Positions 35,534-44,825 of a DNA stretch of 64,000 nucleotides are shown here, piece by piece; position 1 is the stretch's first letter, and each line of letters begins with the position of its first letter. The position numbers and the translations under genes were made by a program. The DNA comes from Coprococcus eutactus. Lineage in GTDB: Bacteria > Bacillota > Clostridia > Lachnospirales > Lachnospiraceae. Location: contig NZ_CP102278.1 in assembly GCF_025149915.1 (NCBI RefSeq), positions 1,038,001 to 1,102,000 of the forward strand, in the 5' to 3' direction. A model generated the notes under the pieces. It ran no database searches. It was not told where the DNA came from and saw only the letters and a program-made list of their open reading frames with translations.

Positions 35534-37270
35534 ATGAAAGGAATACTTAGATATCTAAAGGACTACAAGAAAGAGTCCGTACTTGCCCCCCTCTTTAAGA
35601 TGCTGGAGGCAACATTTGAACTGCTCATACCTATAGTCATGGCAAACGTCATCGATGTGGGTATAGCCGGTCGTGACATAGGCTATGTTGTAAAGATGTG
35701 CCTTGTCATGATACTTTTGGGAATTATCGGTCTGGTGTGTTCTATCACGGCACAGTACTTTTCTGCCAAGGCTGCAACAGGCTTTGGAACGGCACTTAGA
35801 AATGACCTTTTCAGACATATCACATCACTTTCTTACACGGAGATCGACAGTATAGGAACTTCCACACTGCTCACAAGAATGACCAGTGATACGAACCAGG
35901 TGCAGACCGGAGTCAATATGGTGCTCAGACTGTTCCTCCGTTCGCCATTCATAGTGTTCGGTGCCATGATCATGTCATTTACGATCGATGTGAAGTCTGC
36001 CATGACATTTGTTGTGACAATACCGGCACTTTCAATAGTGGTGTTCGGAGTTATGGCGCTCAGCATACCGCTGTTCAAGAAGGTACAGAACAGACTAGAC
36101 AGAGTCACACTGCTCACTCGTGAGGGCCTTGAGGGCGCGAGAGTTATCAGAGCTTTCAACAGACAGGACAAGGAATTTGAGGATTTTGATAAGTCAACAG
36201 ACGATCTGATGAAGTTTCAGCTTCTTGCAGGACGTATATCAGCGTTCATGAACCCTGTAACATATGTGATAATCAATCTCTCAACTGCAGCTATCATATG
36301 GATAGCAGCGGGACAGACTGAAGCAGGTATAATTACACAGGGTAAGGTCGTCGCCCTTGTCAACTATATGTCACAGATACTTGTGGAGCTGATCAAGCTT
36401 GCAAACCTTATTGTGACGATCACCAAGGCTGTTGCCTGTGCAAAGAGAATAAATGCAGTCATGGATCAGCAGCCATCGATAACAGATGGAACAGGGAAGG
36501 TATCAGGATCAGAAGCAAATGCTGTAAAGGTGAGCTTCAAGGATGCCAGCCTCAGATATGCCGGTGCCGGAGCGGATTCTCTGTCTGATATAACATTTGA
36601 CATTGCACCGGGAGAGACGGTGGGAATCATAGGCGGTACGGGATCAGGAAAGAGCTCTCTTGTAAACATGATCCCAAGATTTTACGATGTCAGCCATGGA
36701 AGCGTCAGCATAGACGGAGTGGATGTAAAGGACTACACCTTGGACGAACTCAGACATAAGGTGGGCGTGGTTCCACAGAAGGCAGTGCTGTTCGCCGGAA
36801 CCATAGCAGACAATATCAGATGGGGAAAGCAGGATGCAACTGAGGCTGAGATAGACGAGGCTCTCGAGATAGCTCAGGCGAAGGAATTTGTGGATGGCAA
36901 GGAGAATGGAATAAATTTCAAGATCACTCAGGGAGGAAAGAACCTGTCAGGCGGACAGAAGCAGAGACTCACCATAGCTAGGGCGATTGTGAGAAAGCCG
37001 GATATATTGATACTTGATGACAGCGCATCGGCACTCGACTTTGCAACGGACGCGGCACTCAGAAAAGCAATCAGGGAAAAAACAAAGGGTATGACAGTGT
37101 TCCTCGTATCACAGCGAGCGTCAACCATCATGAATTCGGATAAGATCATAGTCATGGACGATGGCCAGATAGCAGGAATAGGAACTCATAGGCAGCTGCT
37201 TTCTACCTGCGAGGTATATAGGGAGATATGTCAGTCACAGCTTTCGGAGGAGGAACTGGCTCATGAGTAA
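35534..37270 (+). CDS. ABC exporter half-transporter with degenerate ATP site
   Basis: A 578-residue type IV exporter subunit: six membrane segments (to about 310) fused to an ATPase domain. Walker A GGTGSGKSS is at residues 367-375 and the signature LSGGQKQR starts at 471. Walker B ends D495-D496, so the catalytic glutamate is replaced by aspartate. That is the mark of the non-hydrolysing partner in heterodimers such as TM287/288. ATG 35534 follows GATAGGAGAAGAG. It overlaps the next exporter gene by 8 nt, and the two form one transporter. The substrate is unknown. Confidence 0.94.
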   Translation: MKGILRYLKDYKKESVLAPLFKMLEATFELLIPIVMANVIDVGIAGRDIGYVVKMCLVMILLGIIGLVCSITAQYFSAKAATGFGTALRNDLFRHITSLSYTEIDSIGTSTLLTRMTSDTNQVQTGVNMVLRLFLRSPFIVFGAMIMSFTIDVKSAMTFVVTIPALSIVVFGVMALSIPLFKKVQNRLDRVTLLTREGLEGARVIRAFNRQDKEFEDFDKSTDDLMKFQLLAGRISAFMNPVTYVIINLSTAAIIWIAAGQTEAGIITQGKVVALVNYMSQILVELIKLANLIVTITKAVACAKRINAVMDQQPSITDGTGKVSGSEANAVKVSFKDASLRYAGAGADSLSDITFDIAPGETVGIIGGTGSGKSSLVNMIPRFYDVSHGSVSIDGVDVKDYTLDELRHKVGVVPQKAVLFAGTIADNIRWGKQDATEAEIDEALEIAQAKEFVDGKENGINFKITQGGKNLSGGQKQRLTIARAIVRKPDILILDDSASALDFATDAALRKAIREKTKGMTVFLVSQRASTIMNSDKIIVMDDGQIAGIGTHRQLLSTCEVYREICQSQLSEEELAHE

Positions 37271-39023
37271 AGATAAAGGTAACAGATCAGTAAACAAAAA
37301 GACAATACTCAGAATACTGAGGTACATCAAGAGATATAGATTCCTTGTTGTTCTGTCACTCATATGTGCAGCCATTTCGGTGGTGCTCACACTGTATGCA
37401 CCGATCATTATGGGACATGCGGTTGACAAGGTCGTTGGACCTGGAAATGTAGACTTCACAGGACTTAAAGGAATGCTTGCAAAGCTTGTTGTGGTGGTTA
37501 TCATAACGGCTGTTGCGCAGTGGATCATGAATGTACTTAACAACAGGATCACATATAAGGTTGTAAATGATGTCAGGACAAAGGCATATGAGAAACTGGG
37601 CAATCTGCCTCTCTCATATGTGGATTCACACACACATGGAGATATAGTCAGCAGGATCATAGCCGATGTAGACCAGTTCTCAGACGGACTTCTGATGGGA
37701 TTTACACAGCTCTTTACAGGAGTGATGACGATAGTGGGAACACTCTGTTTTATGATTTCAATCAACTGGATCATAGCTCTGGTTGTTGTGTGTATCACAC
37801 CTGTTTCGCTGTTTGTTGCATCATTTATAGCTAGGAAAACATACAGCATGTTCAAAAAGCAGGCTGAGATAAAGGGAGAACTCACATCACTTGTAAATGA
37901 GATGGTAGAGAACCAGAAGGTGGTTACGGCGTTTTCCATGGAGGATGAGACTTGTGAAAGGTTCCAGGAGATCAATGGAAGACTGGGCGTTGCAGGACTT
38001 CAGGCAACATTCTTCTCGTCTATAACAAATCCGAGCACGAGATTCGTAAACAGCCTTGTTTATACAGGTGTTGGAATTATAGGTGCCATAACGGCTATAA
38101 AGGGCTTTATATCAGTTGGACAGCTCACAAGTTTCCTGAGCTATGCAAACCAGTACACAAAGCCATTCAATGAGATATCGGGCGTTGTAACGGAGCTTCA
38201 GAATGCGCTGGCATCAGCGGCCAGAGTATTTGAGCTGATAGATGAGGATGCAGAGGTGGCAGAGCCTGCCGATGCACACGAGCTCACAGATGTACATGGT
38301 GAGGTCAATCTAGAGAATGTTGACTTCTCATACAATAAAGATGTGGAACTTATAAAAAACCTCAATCTGAATGTAAAGGATGGACAGAGGATAGCGATAG
38401 TAGGACCTACCGGATGTGGCAAGAGTACGGTCATCAATCTGCTAATGAGATTTTATGATGTGGATGCCGGAAGCATATCGGTGGATGGATACGACATAAG
38501 AGAGGTTACAAGAAAGAGTCTCCGTGGCAATTATGGAATGGTACTTCAGGAGACATGGCTTAAGAGCGGTACGATCAGGGACAACATAGCATATGGAAGA
38601 CCTGATGCAACAGATGAGGAGATCATCGAAGCTGCAAAGCAGTCACATGCACACAGCTTCATAAAGAGGCTTCCTGACGGATACAACACATTTATAACAG
38701 AGGATGGAGGTAACCTGTCACAGGGACAGAAGCAGCTTCTCTGTATAACCAGAGTCATGTTGGATCTCCCTCCTATGCTCATACTGGATGAGGCGACATC
38801 GTCCATAGATACCAGAACAGAGATCAGGATACAGAGGGCATTTGCCAAGATGATGAAGGGACGAACGAGTTTTGTTGTGGCGCACAGACTGTCGACCATC
38901 AAGGAGTCGGATGTCATCCTTGTCATGAAGGATGGACACATCATCGAACAGGGAAATCATGAGACGCTGCTTGCAAAGGGTGGCTTCTATACGAACCTGT
39001 ACAATTCCCAGTTTGCAAGATAA
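37263..39023 (+). CDS. ABC exporter half-transporter, catalytic partner
   Basis: A 586-residue partner of the preceding half. Six membrane segments (to about 330) precede the ATPase domain with Walker A GPTGCGKST (K387), signature LSQGQ (from 485, with Gln for the first Gly) and Walker B LILDE (E510), followed by ATSSIDTRTE. The LSQGQ signature with an intact glutamate, paired with LSGGQ plus aspartate in the partner, matches the asymmetric layout of TM288/TM287. Start ATG 37263 lies inside the upstream gene. Confidence 0.95.
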   Translation: MSKDKGNRSVNKKTILRILRYIKRYRFLVVLSLICAAISVVLTLYAPIIMGHAVDKVVGPGNVDFTGLKGMLAKLVVVVIITAVAQWIMNVLNNRITYKVVNDVRTKAYEKLGNLPLSYVDSHTHGDIVSRIIADVDQFSDGLLMGFTQLFTGVMTIVGTLCFMISINWIIALVVVCITPVSLFVASFIARKTYSMFKKQAEIKGELTSLVNEMVENQKVVTAFSMEDETCERFQEINGRLGVAGLQATFFSSITNPSTRFVNSLVYTGVGIIGAITAIKGFISVGQLTSFLSYANQYTKPFNEISGVVTELQNALASAARVFELIDEDAEVAEPADAHELTDVHGEVNLENVDFSYNKDVELIKNLNLNVKDGQRIAIVGPTGCGKSTVINLLMRFYDVDAGSISVDGYDIREVTRKSLRGNYGMVLQETWLKSGTIRDNIAYGRPDATDEEIIEAAKQSHAHSFIKRLPDGYNTFITEDGGNLSQGQKQLLCITRVMLDLPPMLILDEATSSIDTRTEIRIQRAFAKMMKGRTSFVVAHRLSTIKESDVILVMKDGHIIEQGNHETLLAKGGFYTNLYNSQFAR

Positions 39024-39045
39024 TGCAGAAAAATGTATAAATATA

Positions 39046-39088
39046 AAAGGACTGTGCTTCAAGGAGTTTCTCAAAGCACAGTCCTTTA
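39046..39088 (+). terminator. Intrinsic terminator after the ABC exporter pair
   Basis: AAAGGACTGTGCTT pairs with AAGCACAGTCCTTT (14 bp) around a 13-nt loop. Confidence 0.82.
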
Positions 39089-39128
39089 GCATGTTTTAGA
39101 GCAATTATCTGTTATATTTTATGAATGC

Positions 39129-39157
39129 TTGCCAGTAGCGGACTTTGTGTATATAAT
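39129..39157 (+). promoter_or_regulatory. Sigma-A promoter of the aminotransferase gene
   Basis: TTGCCA at 39129-39134 and a perfect TATAAT at 39152-39157 with a 17-nt spacer, about 80 nt before the start codon. Confidence 0.8.
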
Positions 39158-39239
39158 GTATGCGGAACATATACAAAAATAATAAAGCTATACGTTAGTT
39201 TAGGTAATTGCGAAACTAGGACAAACATCAAAGGAGAGA

Positions 39240-40466
39240 ATGATGAAGGTTAGTGAATCAGGTTATACAAAAGAAGAACTCTTGGAGATAGTAGATACAT
39301 ATCTGGCTGAACAGTCAAGAAGATGGGATTTTATAGAGGAAAAGGGCGATGGCATGTATGTGTACGCTGAGAACGGCGACAGATATCTTGATTTCTTTGC
39401 CGGAATAGCGGTCAGCAGTGCGGGAAATGCCAACAAGAAGGTCGCAAAGGCGATAGCAGATCAGGCGGCGAATGTTATACATGCATCAAATTATGCATAT
39501 ACACTTCCGATGATACTCTTAGCTAAGAAGGTGTGTGACACGATCGGTATGGAGAAGATAGTATTCCAGAACTCAGGAACAGAGGCAAATGAGGCCATGA
39601 TCAAGATGGCAAGAAAGTATGGAGTAGATCATTACGGACCTGAGCATTACAAGATCGTTACTGCAAAGAACAGCTTCCATGGAAGAACATACGGTGCACT
39701 GTCGGCAACAGGACAGCCGGATTCTGCATGTCATAAGGGATTTGCACCGCTGCTTCCTGGATTTACATATGCAGAATATAATAACCTTGAAGATTTCAAG
39801 AGTAAGTGTGATGAGAACACCATAGGAATCATGGTGGAGCCTGTGCAGGGAGAGGGCGGAGTATATCCGGCAGATCCTGAATTCCTGAAGGGACTCCGAG
39901 AGTTCTGTGATGAGAAGAAGATACTTCTTATGTTTGACGAGGTTCAGACCGGATGGGGAAGAACCGGAGAGATCATGGCATATATGACATACGGTGTTAA
40001 GCCTGATATGGTATCCATGGCGAAGGCCATCGGAGGCGGCATGCCTATAGGTGCTATGTGTACAAACGCAGAGATAGCGAAGGTATTTACCCCTGGTGCT
40101 CATGGATCAACATATGCTGCCAATCCGGTTTGTTGTGCGGCTGCACTTGCAGAGATAGATGAGATACTTGACAATAAGCTTTATGAGAACGCAAAGGAAG
40201 TCGGAGCTTATTTCATGGAGCAGCTCAAGTCACTTCCGTGTGTAAAGGAGATAAGAGGACTTGGACTCCTGATAGGAGTTGAGTTTGAGAAACCTATAGC
40301 GTTTGAAGTTAAGCACAGGGCAGTAGAGAACAAGCTTCTCATAACGGCGGTAAGGGACAGTATTATAAGAATGGCGCCTCCTCTTATCGTTACAAAGGAG
40401 CACTGTGATGAGGCAATAAAGCTTCTGAAGAAGTCAGTTGAGGAAGCCTTGCAGGAACAGTCATAA
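39240..40466 (+). CDS. Class III aminotransferase, acetylornithine transaminase-like
   Basis: A 408-residue PLP enzyme of the ArgD/GabT class. The cofactor lysine lies in SMAKAIGGGMPIGA, with VFQNSGTEANEAMIKMARK, HGRTYGALSATGQ, VEPVQGEGG and LLMFDEVQTGWGRTG as family blocks. Sequence style and length favour acetylornithine aminotransferase (arginine synthesis), but no other arg genes are nearby and related omega-aminotransferases are not excluded. Start ATG 39240 (or 39243) follows AAAGGAG. It has its own near-consensus promoter. Confidence 0.88.
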   Translation: MMKVSESGYTKEELLEIVDTYLAEQSRRWDFIEEKGDGMYVYAENGDRYLDFFAGIAVSSAGNANKKVAKAIADQAANVIHASNYAYTLPMILLAKKVCDTIGMEKIVFQNSGTEANEAMIKMARKYGVDHYGPEHYKIVTAKNSFHGRTYGALSATGQPDSACHKGFAPLLPGFTYAEYNNLEDFKSKCDENTIGIMVEPVQGEGGVYPADPEFLKGLREFCDEKKILLMFDEVQTGWGRTGEIMAYMTYGVKPDMVSMAKAIGGGMPIGAMCTNAEIAKVFTPGAHGSTYAANPVCCAAALAEIDEILDNKLYENAKEVGAYFMEQLKSLPCVKEIRGLGLLIGVEFEKPIAFEVKHRAVENKLLITAVRDSIIRMAPPLIVTKEHCDEAIKLLKKSVEEALQEQS

Positions 40467-40530
40467 AACTGGAAAATAGAATAAATCTAGTTGGAATCGA
40501 GCGGCAATAACATAAATACAGGAGATCGAA

Positions 40531-41025
40531 ATGGGAAGAAGTAAAGAAGAGATGGAGGGCGTGACTCTCCTTGGAAATAAAGATGTGAAGTATAGCATGA
40601 ACTATGCACCGGAGATGCTTCAGACATTTGACAACAAGCATCCGGACAATGACTATTTTGTAAAGTTTAACTGCCCGGAGTTCACAAGCCTTTGTCCTAT
40701 CACGGGTCAGCCGGATTTCGCAACGGTGTACATATCGTATGTTCCGGGGAAGAAGATGGTTGAGAGTAAATCGCTCAAGCTGTATCTGTTCAGCTTCAGA
40801 AATCATGGTGATTTCCATGAGGACTGCATGAACATCATCATGAAGGACCTCGTAAAGCTCATGGATCCGAAATATATCGAGGTATGGGGCAAGTTCACAC
40901 CAAGAGGAGGAATATCCATAGATCCATATTGTAACTATGGAAGACCTGGAACAAAGTGGGAGGAGGTTGCCTGGAACCGTCTGGCAAACCACGACCTCTA
41001 CCCTGAGAAAGTAGACAATAGATAA
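40531..41025 (+). CDS. queF: NADPH-dependent 7-cyano-7-deazaguanine reductase QueF
   Basis: A 164-residue unimodular (type I) QueF, reducing preQ0 to preQ1 in queuosine biosynthesis. The catalytic cysteine is in [16 protein letters not shown], and the NADPH-binding [24 protein letters not shown] block follows. The other family residues (His, Glu, Asp) are intact. ATG 40531 follows CAGGAGATCGAA, 64 nt after the aminotransferase stop. queC, queD and queE are not in this window, so preQ0 would come from genes elsewhere or from uptake. No preQ1 riboswitch was recognised upstream. Confidence 0.96.
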   Translation: MGRSKEEMEGVTLLGNKDVKYSMNYAPEMLQTFDNKHPDNDYFVKFNCPEFTSLCPITGQPDFATVYISYVPGKKMVESKSLKLYLFSFRNHGDFHEDCMNIIMKDLVKLMDPKYIEVWGKFTPRGGISIDPYCNYGRPGTKWEEVAWNRLANHDLYPEKVDNR

Positions 41026-41030
41026 TATAG

Positions 41031-41115
41031 TCTGAGATCTTGTCTTGCTTATGATAATTTTATGATTATATACGAGTACACAAATAAGATGTACATAGCA
41101 AGACAAGATCTCAGA
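41031..41115. repeat. Long inverted repeat between queF and folC
   Basis: The arm TCTGAGATCTTGTCTTGC (41031-41048) has a perfect 18-nt complement at 41098-41115, with a further TATG/CATA pairing inside and a 40-50-nt AT-rich loop. It begins 6 nt after the queF stop and ends 18 nt before the folC start. It has no T run on the plus strand, so it is not an ordinary terminator; it may be a leader structure or a small mobile palindrome. Confidence 0.85.
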
Positions 41116-41133
41116 CAGATAAGGAGAATTATT

Positions 41134-42468
41134 GTGGCGGATTACAGAGAGACCGTGGATTATATATTGGGTATTCCGCTTTTCGCGCAGAAGATTGGTA
41201 AGGAGAACCTTTCCAGTCTTTTGTGTCGTTTAGGGAACCCTGAAAAATCAATACCGGCTGTTCATGTGGCTGGAACTAACGGAAAGGGATCTACCTGCAG
41301 AGCTCTGGCACAGATGCTGACGGGCATGGGATACAGAGTGGGACTGTTCATATCCCCCCATCTCGTGTCGATAAATGAGCGTATACAGATTGACGGCGAG
41401 AATATATCTGATGCTGACTTTGTGTGGGCATTTGAGACCGTGAAGGAGAAGTTCACCCAGCATCCATCATTCTTTGAGGTCATGTTTGCCATGGCAGCAG
41501 TCTATTTCAGAGAGAAGAAGTGTGATTTCGTGGTGTATGAGACAGGAATGGGAGGAAGGCTTGATGCCACAAATGTTCTCATGCCTGAGCTTTCGATCAT
41601 AACATCGGTCGGCATGGATCATATGGAGTACCTCGGGGATACTATAGAGAAGATAGCCGCAGAGAAAGCGGGGATCATAAAGCCGGGGATCCCTATCATA
41701 TATTTCAAGCGAGATGAGGCCGTGGCGAAAGTTATAGAGGATACTGCCAGAGGGCAGAAATCCCCGGTTATTATGGTCGAAAAACAGGATTATATAATAA
41801 ATCATTTGGGTGACAAAACCATTGATTTTTCATTGCATAGTCGGTATTATAGTTATTGCAATTTGGTTATACAGAAGACATCGCTATATCAGCTGGAGAA
41901 TATAAGCCTTGCTGTTATGGCGTTTTACGGGCTCATGAAGGCCCGGAACGCATCGGAGGAAGATATAGAGAAGGGCATAAGGGAGACTCTTCCTGAGTTC
42001 TATTGGGAGGGGCGTATGGAAGAGATCGCTCCGCATATATATGTGGATGGCGCACACAACGTCGAGGCAATCAGGGCATATATAGACACTATGCGGACAC
42101 TCCATAGAGATGACAGGAAGATACTCGTATTCGCGGCTGTCAGGGACAAGGAGTATGGTGCTATGATAAGTATGCTGGCAAGTCAGTTGAAGTGGGACCG
42201 CATTATAGTCACCAGTGTGGACAGTAGCAGAAAGGCAGATTCCGGGAAACTGGCTCAGATATTTGCAGATAACACGGATGTGCCGGTCTTGGTAAGCGAT
42301 GAAATAGATGAGGCTATGGATATGGCAGTGGCACTTAGGACAGATATAGGGACGGATCTGGAAAGATGCGGAGGACAGGGTATAGATGACGTAGATATAT
42401 ATTGTGTCGGATCGCTGTATCTGGTCGGCGGTGTCAAGAGATGGAGGAAGAAACATGATCAATTTTGA
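41134..42468 (+). CDS. folC: Bifunctional folylpolyglutamate synthase / dihydrofolate synthase
   Basis: A 444-residue Mur-ligase-like enzyme that adds glutamate to dihydropteroate and folates. The ATP loop HVAGTNGKGSTCRAL (about 48-60) and the FISPHLVSINERIQIDG block, plus ETGMGGRLDATNV, are diagnostic. The preferred start is GTG 41134, seven bases after AAGGAG, giving an N-terminus ADYRETVDYILGIP. The longer frame from ATG 41062 would be encoded by the inverted repeat and has no ribosome site. It overlaps a 48-residue gene at its 3' end. Confidence 0.94.
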   Translation: MADYRETVDYILGIPLFAQKIGKENLSSLLCRLGNPEKSIPAVHVAGTNGKGSTCRALAQMLTGMGYRVGLFISPHLVSINERIQIDGENISDADFVWAFETVKEKFTQHPSFFEVMFAMAAVYFREKKCDFVVYETGMGGRLDATNVLMPELSIITSVGMDHMEYLGDTIEKIAAEKAGIIKPGIPIIYFKRDEAVAKVIEDTARGQKSPVIMVEKQDYIINHLGDKTIDFSLHSRYYSYCNLVIQKTSLYQLENISLAVMAFYGLMKARNASEEDIEKGIRETLPEFYWEGRMEEIAPHIYVDGAHNVEAIRAYIDTMRTLHRDDRKILVFAAVRDKEYGAMISMLASQLKWDRIIVTSVDSSRKADSGKLAQIFADNTDVPVLVSDEIDEAMDMAVALRTDIGTDLERCGGQGIDDVDIYCVGSLYLVGGVKRWRKKHDQF

Positions 42469-42601
42469 TGAAGAGATAAAGAGATTCAAGCCTGCACTTG
42501 AGCTTGATCAGGCAGAGGATGCCATATATAACAATGACCTGAAAGATATCATGGACATCATGCAGGAGATGATGAGAGTTGCAAAGGAAGCCGAAAAGTA
42601 G
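42455..42601 (+). CDS. 48-residue acidic helical protein, unknown
   Basis: A small gene starting at ATG 42455 within the last codons of folC, with GGAGG seven bases upstream. The product is acidic and almost wholly helical (FDEEIKRFKPALEL, then DAIYNNDLKDIMDIMQEMM). The strong ribosome site and the coupled position behind folC support a real gene. The family is not recognised; its size suggests a partner-binding peptide, but that is a guess. Confidence 0.7.
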   Translation: MINFDEEIKRFKPALELDQAEDAIYNNDLKDIMDIMQEMMRVAKEAEK

Positions 42602-42677
42602 AGCAGATAAATAAAGCTTTTGAATAAAGCAGAAAAGCGAAGCGGCAGAGACTACAGATAGATCAGGAGATTATGTT

Positions 42678-44336
42678 ATGGCAGATGTACTTAACTGTAA
42701 ACACTGCGGAGGCCCGATAGCTGTCACAGGCTATTGTACCCGATGCGGTCTTAAGATAGATTACGTGAACAAGGCTCTTAACTCGTCCAAGTATTATTAC
42801 AATATTGGACTTGATAAGGCCAGAGTAAGGGATATGACCGGAGCTGAGGAGGCGCTGAGACTTGCCCTTAAATATGACAAGATGAATATTGATGCCAGGA
42901 ATCTTCTTGGACTTGTGTATTACGAGACAGGCGAGATAGTACAGGCACTCAGCCACTGGGTCGTCAGCGTGAATTACTTTGACGGCAAGAACGTGGCAAA
43001 GAGATATATAAAAGAGATAAAGTCAAATCCCCACAGATTGGAGGCTATAAACAACGTCACAAGAAAGTATAATCAGGCTCTTGTGTATGCAAAGCAGGGA
43101 AGCAAGGATCTTGCATTCATACAGCTGAGAAAGGTCCTGTCAGATAACTCCAGGTTCATACAGGGATATCTGCTCCTTGCCCTTCTCTTCATAGATGAGG
43201 GAAGAGATGACAAGGCGAGAAAGGCGCTGAAGCGCGTCATAAAGATAGATAGAACAAATCCTGTGGCAGTCAGATACTTTAATGAGCTTGGACACACAGA
43301 CGAGGAGATTATGAATTTCCGCGATTATCCACAGGAGGATTATGATGTTGATTCACTGTTCGTCGATGACCAGAAGAAACTCATAGCAGGAAATAGTGAG
43401 GTCGATTTTGACGGCGATCCGGTTCCGGTTGGAAGATATAAGGATATCAATTTTTACAAATACTCCATAGCATATATCATAGCTGGAGTTGTACTGGGGC
43501 TTGCAGCCATGTGGACATTGATAATTCCGAACAGGGATAAGGCTGCAGACAATTCACAGAGAGATTTGCAGATAACCTTCAGCCAGGAGATATCAGACAA
43601 GAATGTGAAGATATCTGAGCTTCAGTCACAGGTAGATTCTATGACAAACAAGCTTCAAAACGCGGAGACAGAGACTAAGACATTGAAGAATCAGATATCA
43701 AAGTATGGAGATTACGCATCACAGGTGCTCTCGGACGACAACAAGGCGAGGGTTCAGTCAGCGATATCAAAGTACGAGAATATGTCATATGAGGCTGCAA
43801 TGGATGATCTTAACAGGGTGCTTCAGGATACACCGAATAGTGATGTGGCACTTTATTACAAGGGCATGTGTTACCTCAAGCTGTCGGACGAGAACAATGC
43901 AACACTTGTATTTAACCAGCTGGTAGAGAACTGTCCTAATTCAGTATATTATGCGTATGCCTGCGAACATGCCGATGACGAGGCGATACAGGCGGGCAAG
44001 GATAAGGCTGCACAGAAGACAAGTGCAGCTGCAGGAACAGAAGGATCGGCTGTGGCAGATAGTACAGATACATCTGTGGCAGATCAGTCAGATACGTCTG
44101 GAACAGATACATCCGGACCAGATACCACAGATGGAAATACAGATTCTTCCTACGGATATGATGATACGGCAGGAGCAGATGATCAGGGTGACGGATACAC
44201 AGATGGCACAGACAGCACAGACAGCACTGAGCCTGATTACTCGGCAGATGACACTACAGACGGAACAACAGATGGAGTTACAGACGGAACAGCAGATGGT
44301 GCTGACACCGGAGACTCAGCCGATGGCGTTTATTAG
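42678..44336 (+). CDS. Zinc-ribbon TPR membrane protein with acidic C-terminal tail
   Basis: A 552-residue protein with an N-terminal zinc ribbon (C7-x2-C10 and C20-x2-C23), cytoplasmic TPR repeats (about 35-200), a membrane segment at about 257-281, a coiled coil (about 300-345), a second TPR pair (about 355-430) and a ~115-residue Asp/Thr/Ser/Gly tail with DGT-type repeats. The layout suggests a scaffold linking cytoplasm and envelope, but no function is known. ATG 42678 follows ATCAGGAGATTATGTT. The tail resembles those of the PBPs at 19373 and 53058 in character, not in sequence. Confidence 0.82.
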   Translation: MADVLNCKHCGGPIAVTGYCTRCGLKIDYVNKALNSSKYYYNIGLDKARVRDMTGAEEALRLALKYDKMNIDARNLLGLVYYETGEIVQALSHWVVSVNYFDGKNVAKRYIKEIKSNPHRLEAINNVTRKYNQALVYAKQGSKDLAFIQLRKVLSDNSRFIQGYLLLALLFIDEGRDDKARKALKRVIKIDRTNPVAVRYFNELGHTDEEIMNFRDYPQEDYDVDSLFVDDQKKLIAGNSEVDFDGDPVPVGRYKDINFYKYSIAYIIAGVVLGLAAMWTLIIPNRDKAADNSQRDLQITFSQEISDKNVKISELQSQVDSMTNKLQNAETETKTLKNQISKYGDYASQVLSDDNKARVQSAISKYENMSYEAAMDDLNRVLQDTPNSDVALYYKGMCYLKLSDENNATLVFNQLVENCPNSVYYAYACEHADDEAIQAGKDKAAQKTSAAAGTEGSAVADSTDTSVADQSDTSGTDTSGPDTTDGNTDSSYGYDDTAGADDQGDGYTDGTDSTDSTEPDYSADDTTDGTTDGVTDGTADGADTGDSADGVY

Positions 44337-44386
44337 TCGGCTGGAGAAAATATAGAATATAATATAGGTCATAGATGAGAATAGAG

Positions 44387-44440
44387 AGATACGAAAGAGA
44401 TTGATGTAAAGATCAGCAATTTCTTTTGTATCTTTTTTTG
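44387..44440 (+). terminator. Intrinsic terminator upstream of spoIIAA
   Basis: AGATAC-G-AAAGAGATTG pairs with CAATTTCTTTT-GTATCT and is followed by TTTTTTT. It separates the TPR gene from the sigma-F operon. Confidence 0.82.
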
Positions 44441-44457
44441 TTATAGGAGGCGTGGGT

Positions 44458-44781
44458 ATGAATATTTATGAGAAAATGGGGGATACTGTCATTGTATATA
44501 TGCCCTCAGAGGTGGATGATTATGCAGCCGGGAAGATCACTGAGGCGACCGAAGAGATCTTTGAGGGACAGGATATAAGACATGTTGTGTTTGACTTCAG
44601 GATAACCACGTTTATGGACAGCTCAGGGATTGGGATCATAACAAGACGGTTCAGGCAGGTACAGACGAGAGGAGGAAGCGTGGGTGTCATAAATGTAAAT
44701 GGGAGGATAGACAGGATACTGCTCATGTCAGGAATATACAGAATAGCGGTAAAGCTCGATGGCGGGCTGAAGGATGCCTAG
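44458..44781 (+). CDS. spoIIAA: Anti-sigma F factor antagonist SpoIIAA
   Basis: A 107-residue STAS-domain protein. The phosphorylated serine is in TTFMDSSGIGIITRR. Unphosphorylated SpoIIAA binds SpoIIAB and frees sigma F in the forespore. ATG 44458 lies seven bases after GGAGG; GTG 44452 is less suitable. It heads the conserved spoIIAA-spoIIAB-sigF order and follows an intrinsic terminator. No clear sigma-H or Spo0A site was recognised in the short leader. Confidence 0.95.
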   Translation: MNIYEKMGDTVIVYMPSEVDDYAAGKITEATEEIFEGQDIRHVVFDFRITTFMDSSGIGIITRRFRQVQTRGGSVGVINVNGRIDRILLMSGIYRIAVKLDGGLKDA

Positions 44782-44825
44782 CAGTTAGATATCAGTGAGT
44801 ATAGAAAACAAGGAGAGTAAAAAAT

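Noticed and set aside
40467..40530. preQ1 riboswitch before queF
   Set aside because: The 64-nt gap lacks the stem-loop and A-rich tail of the known preQ1 classes.
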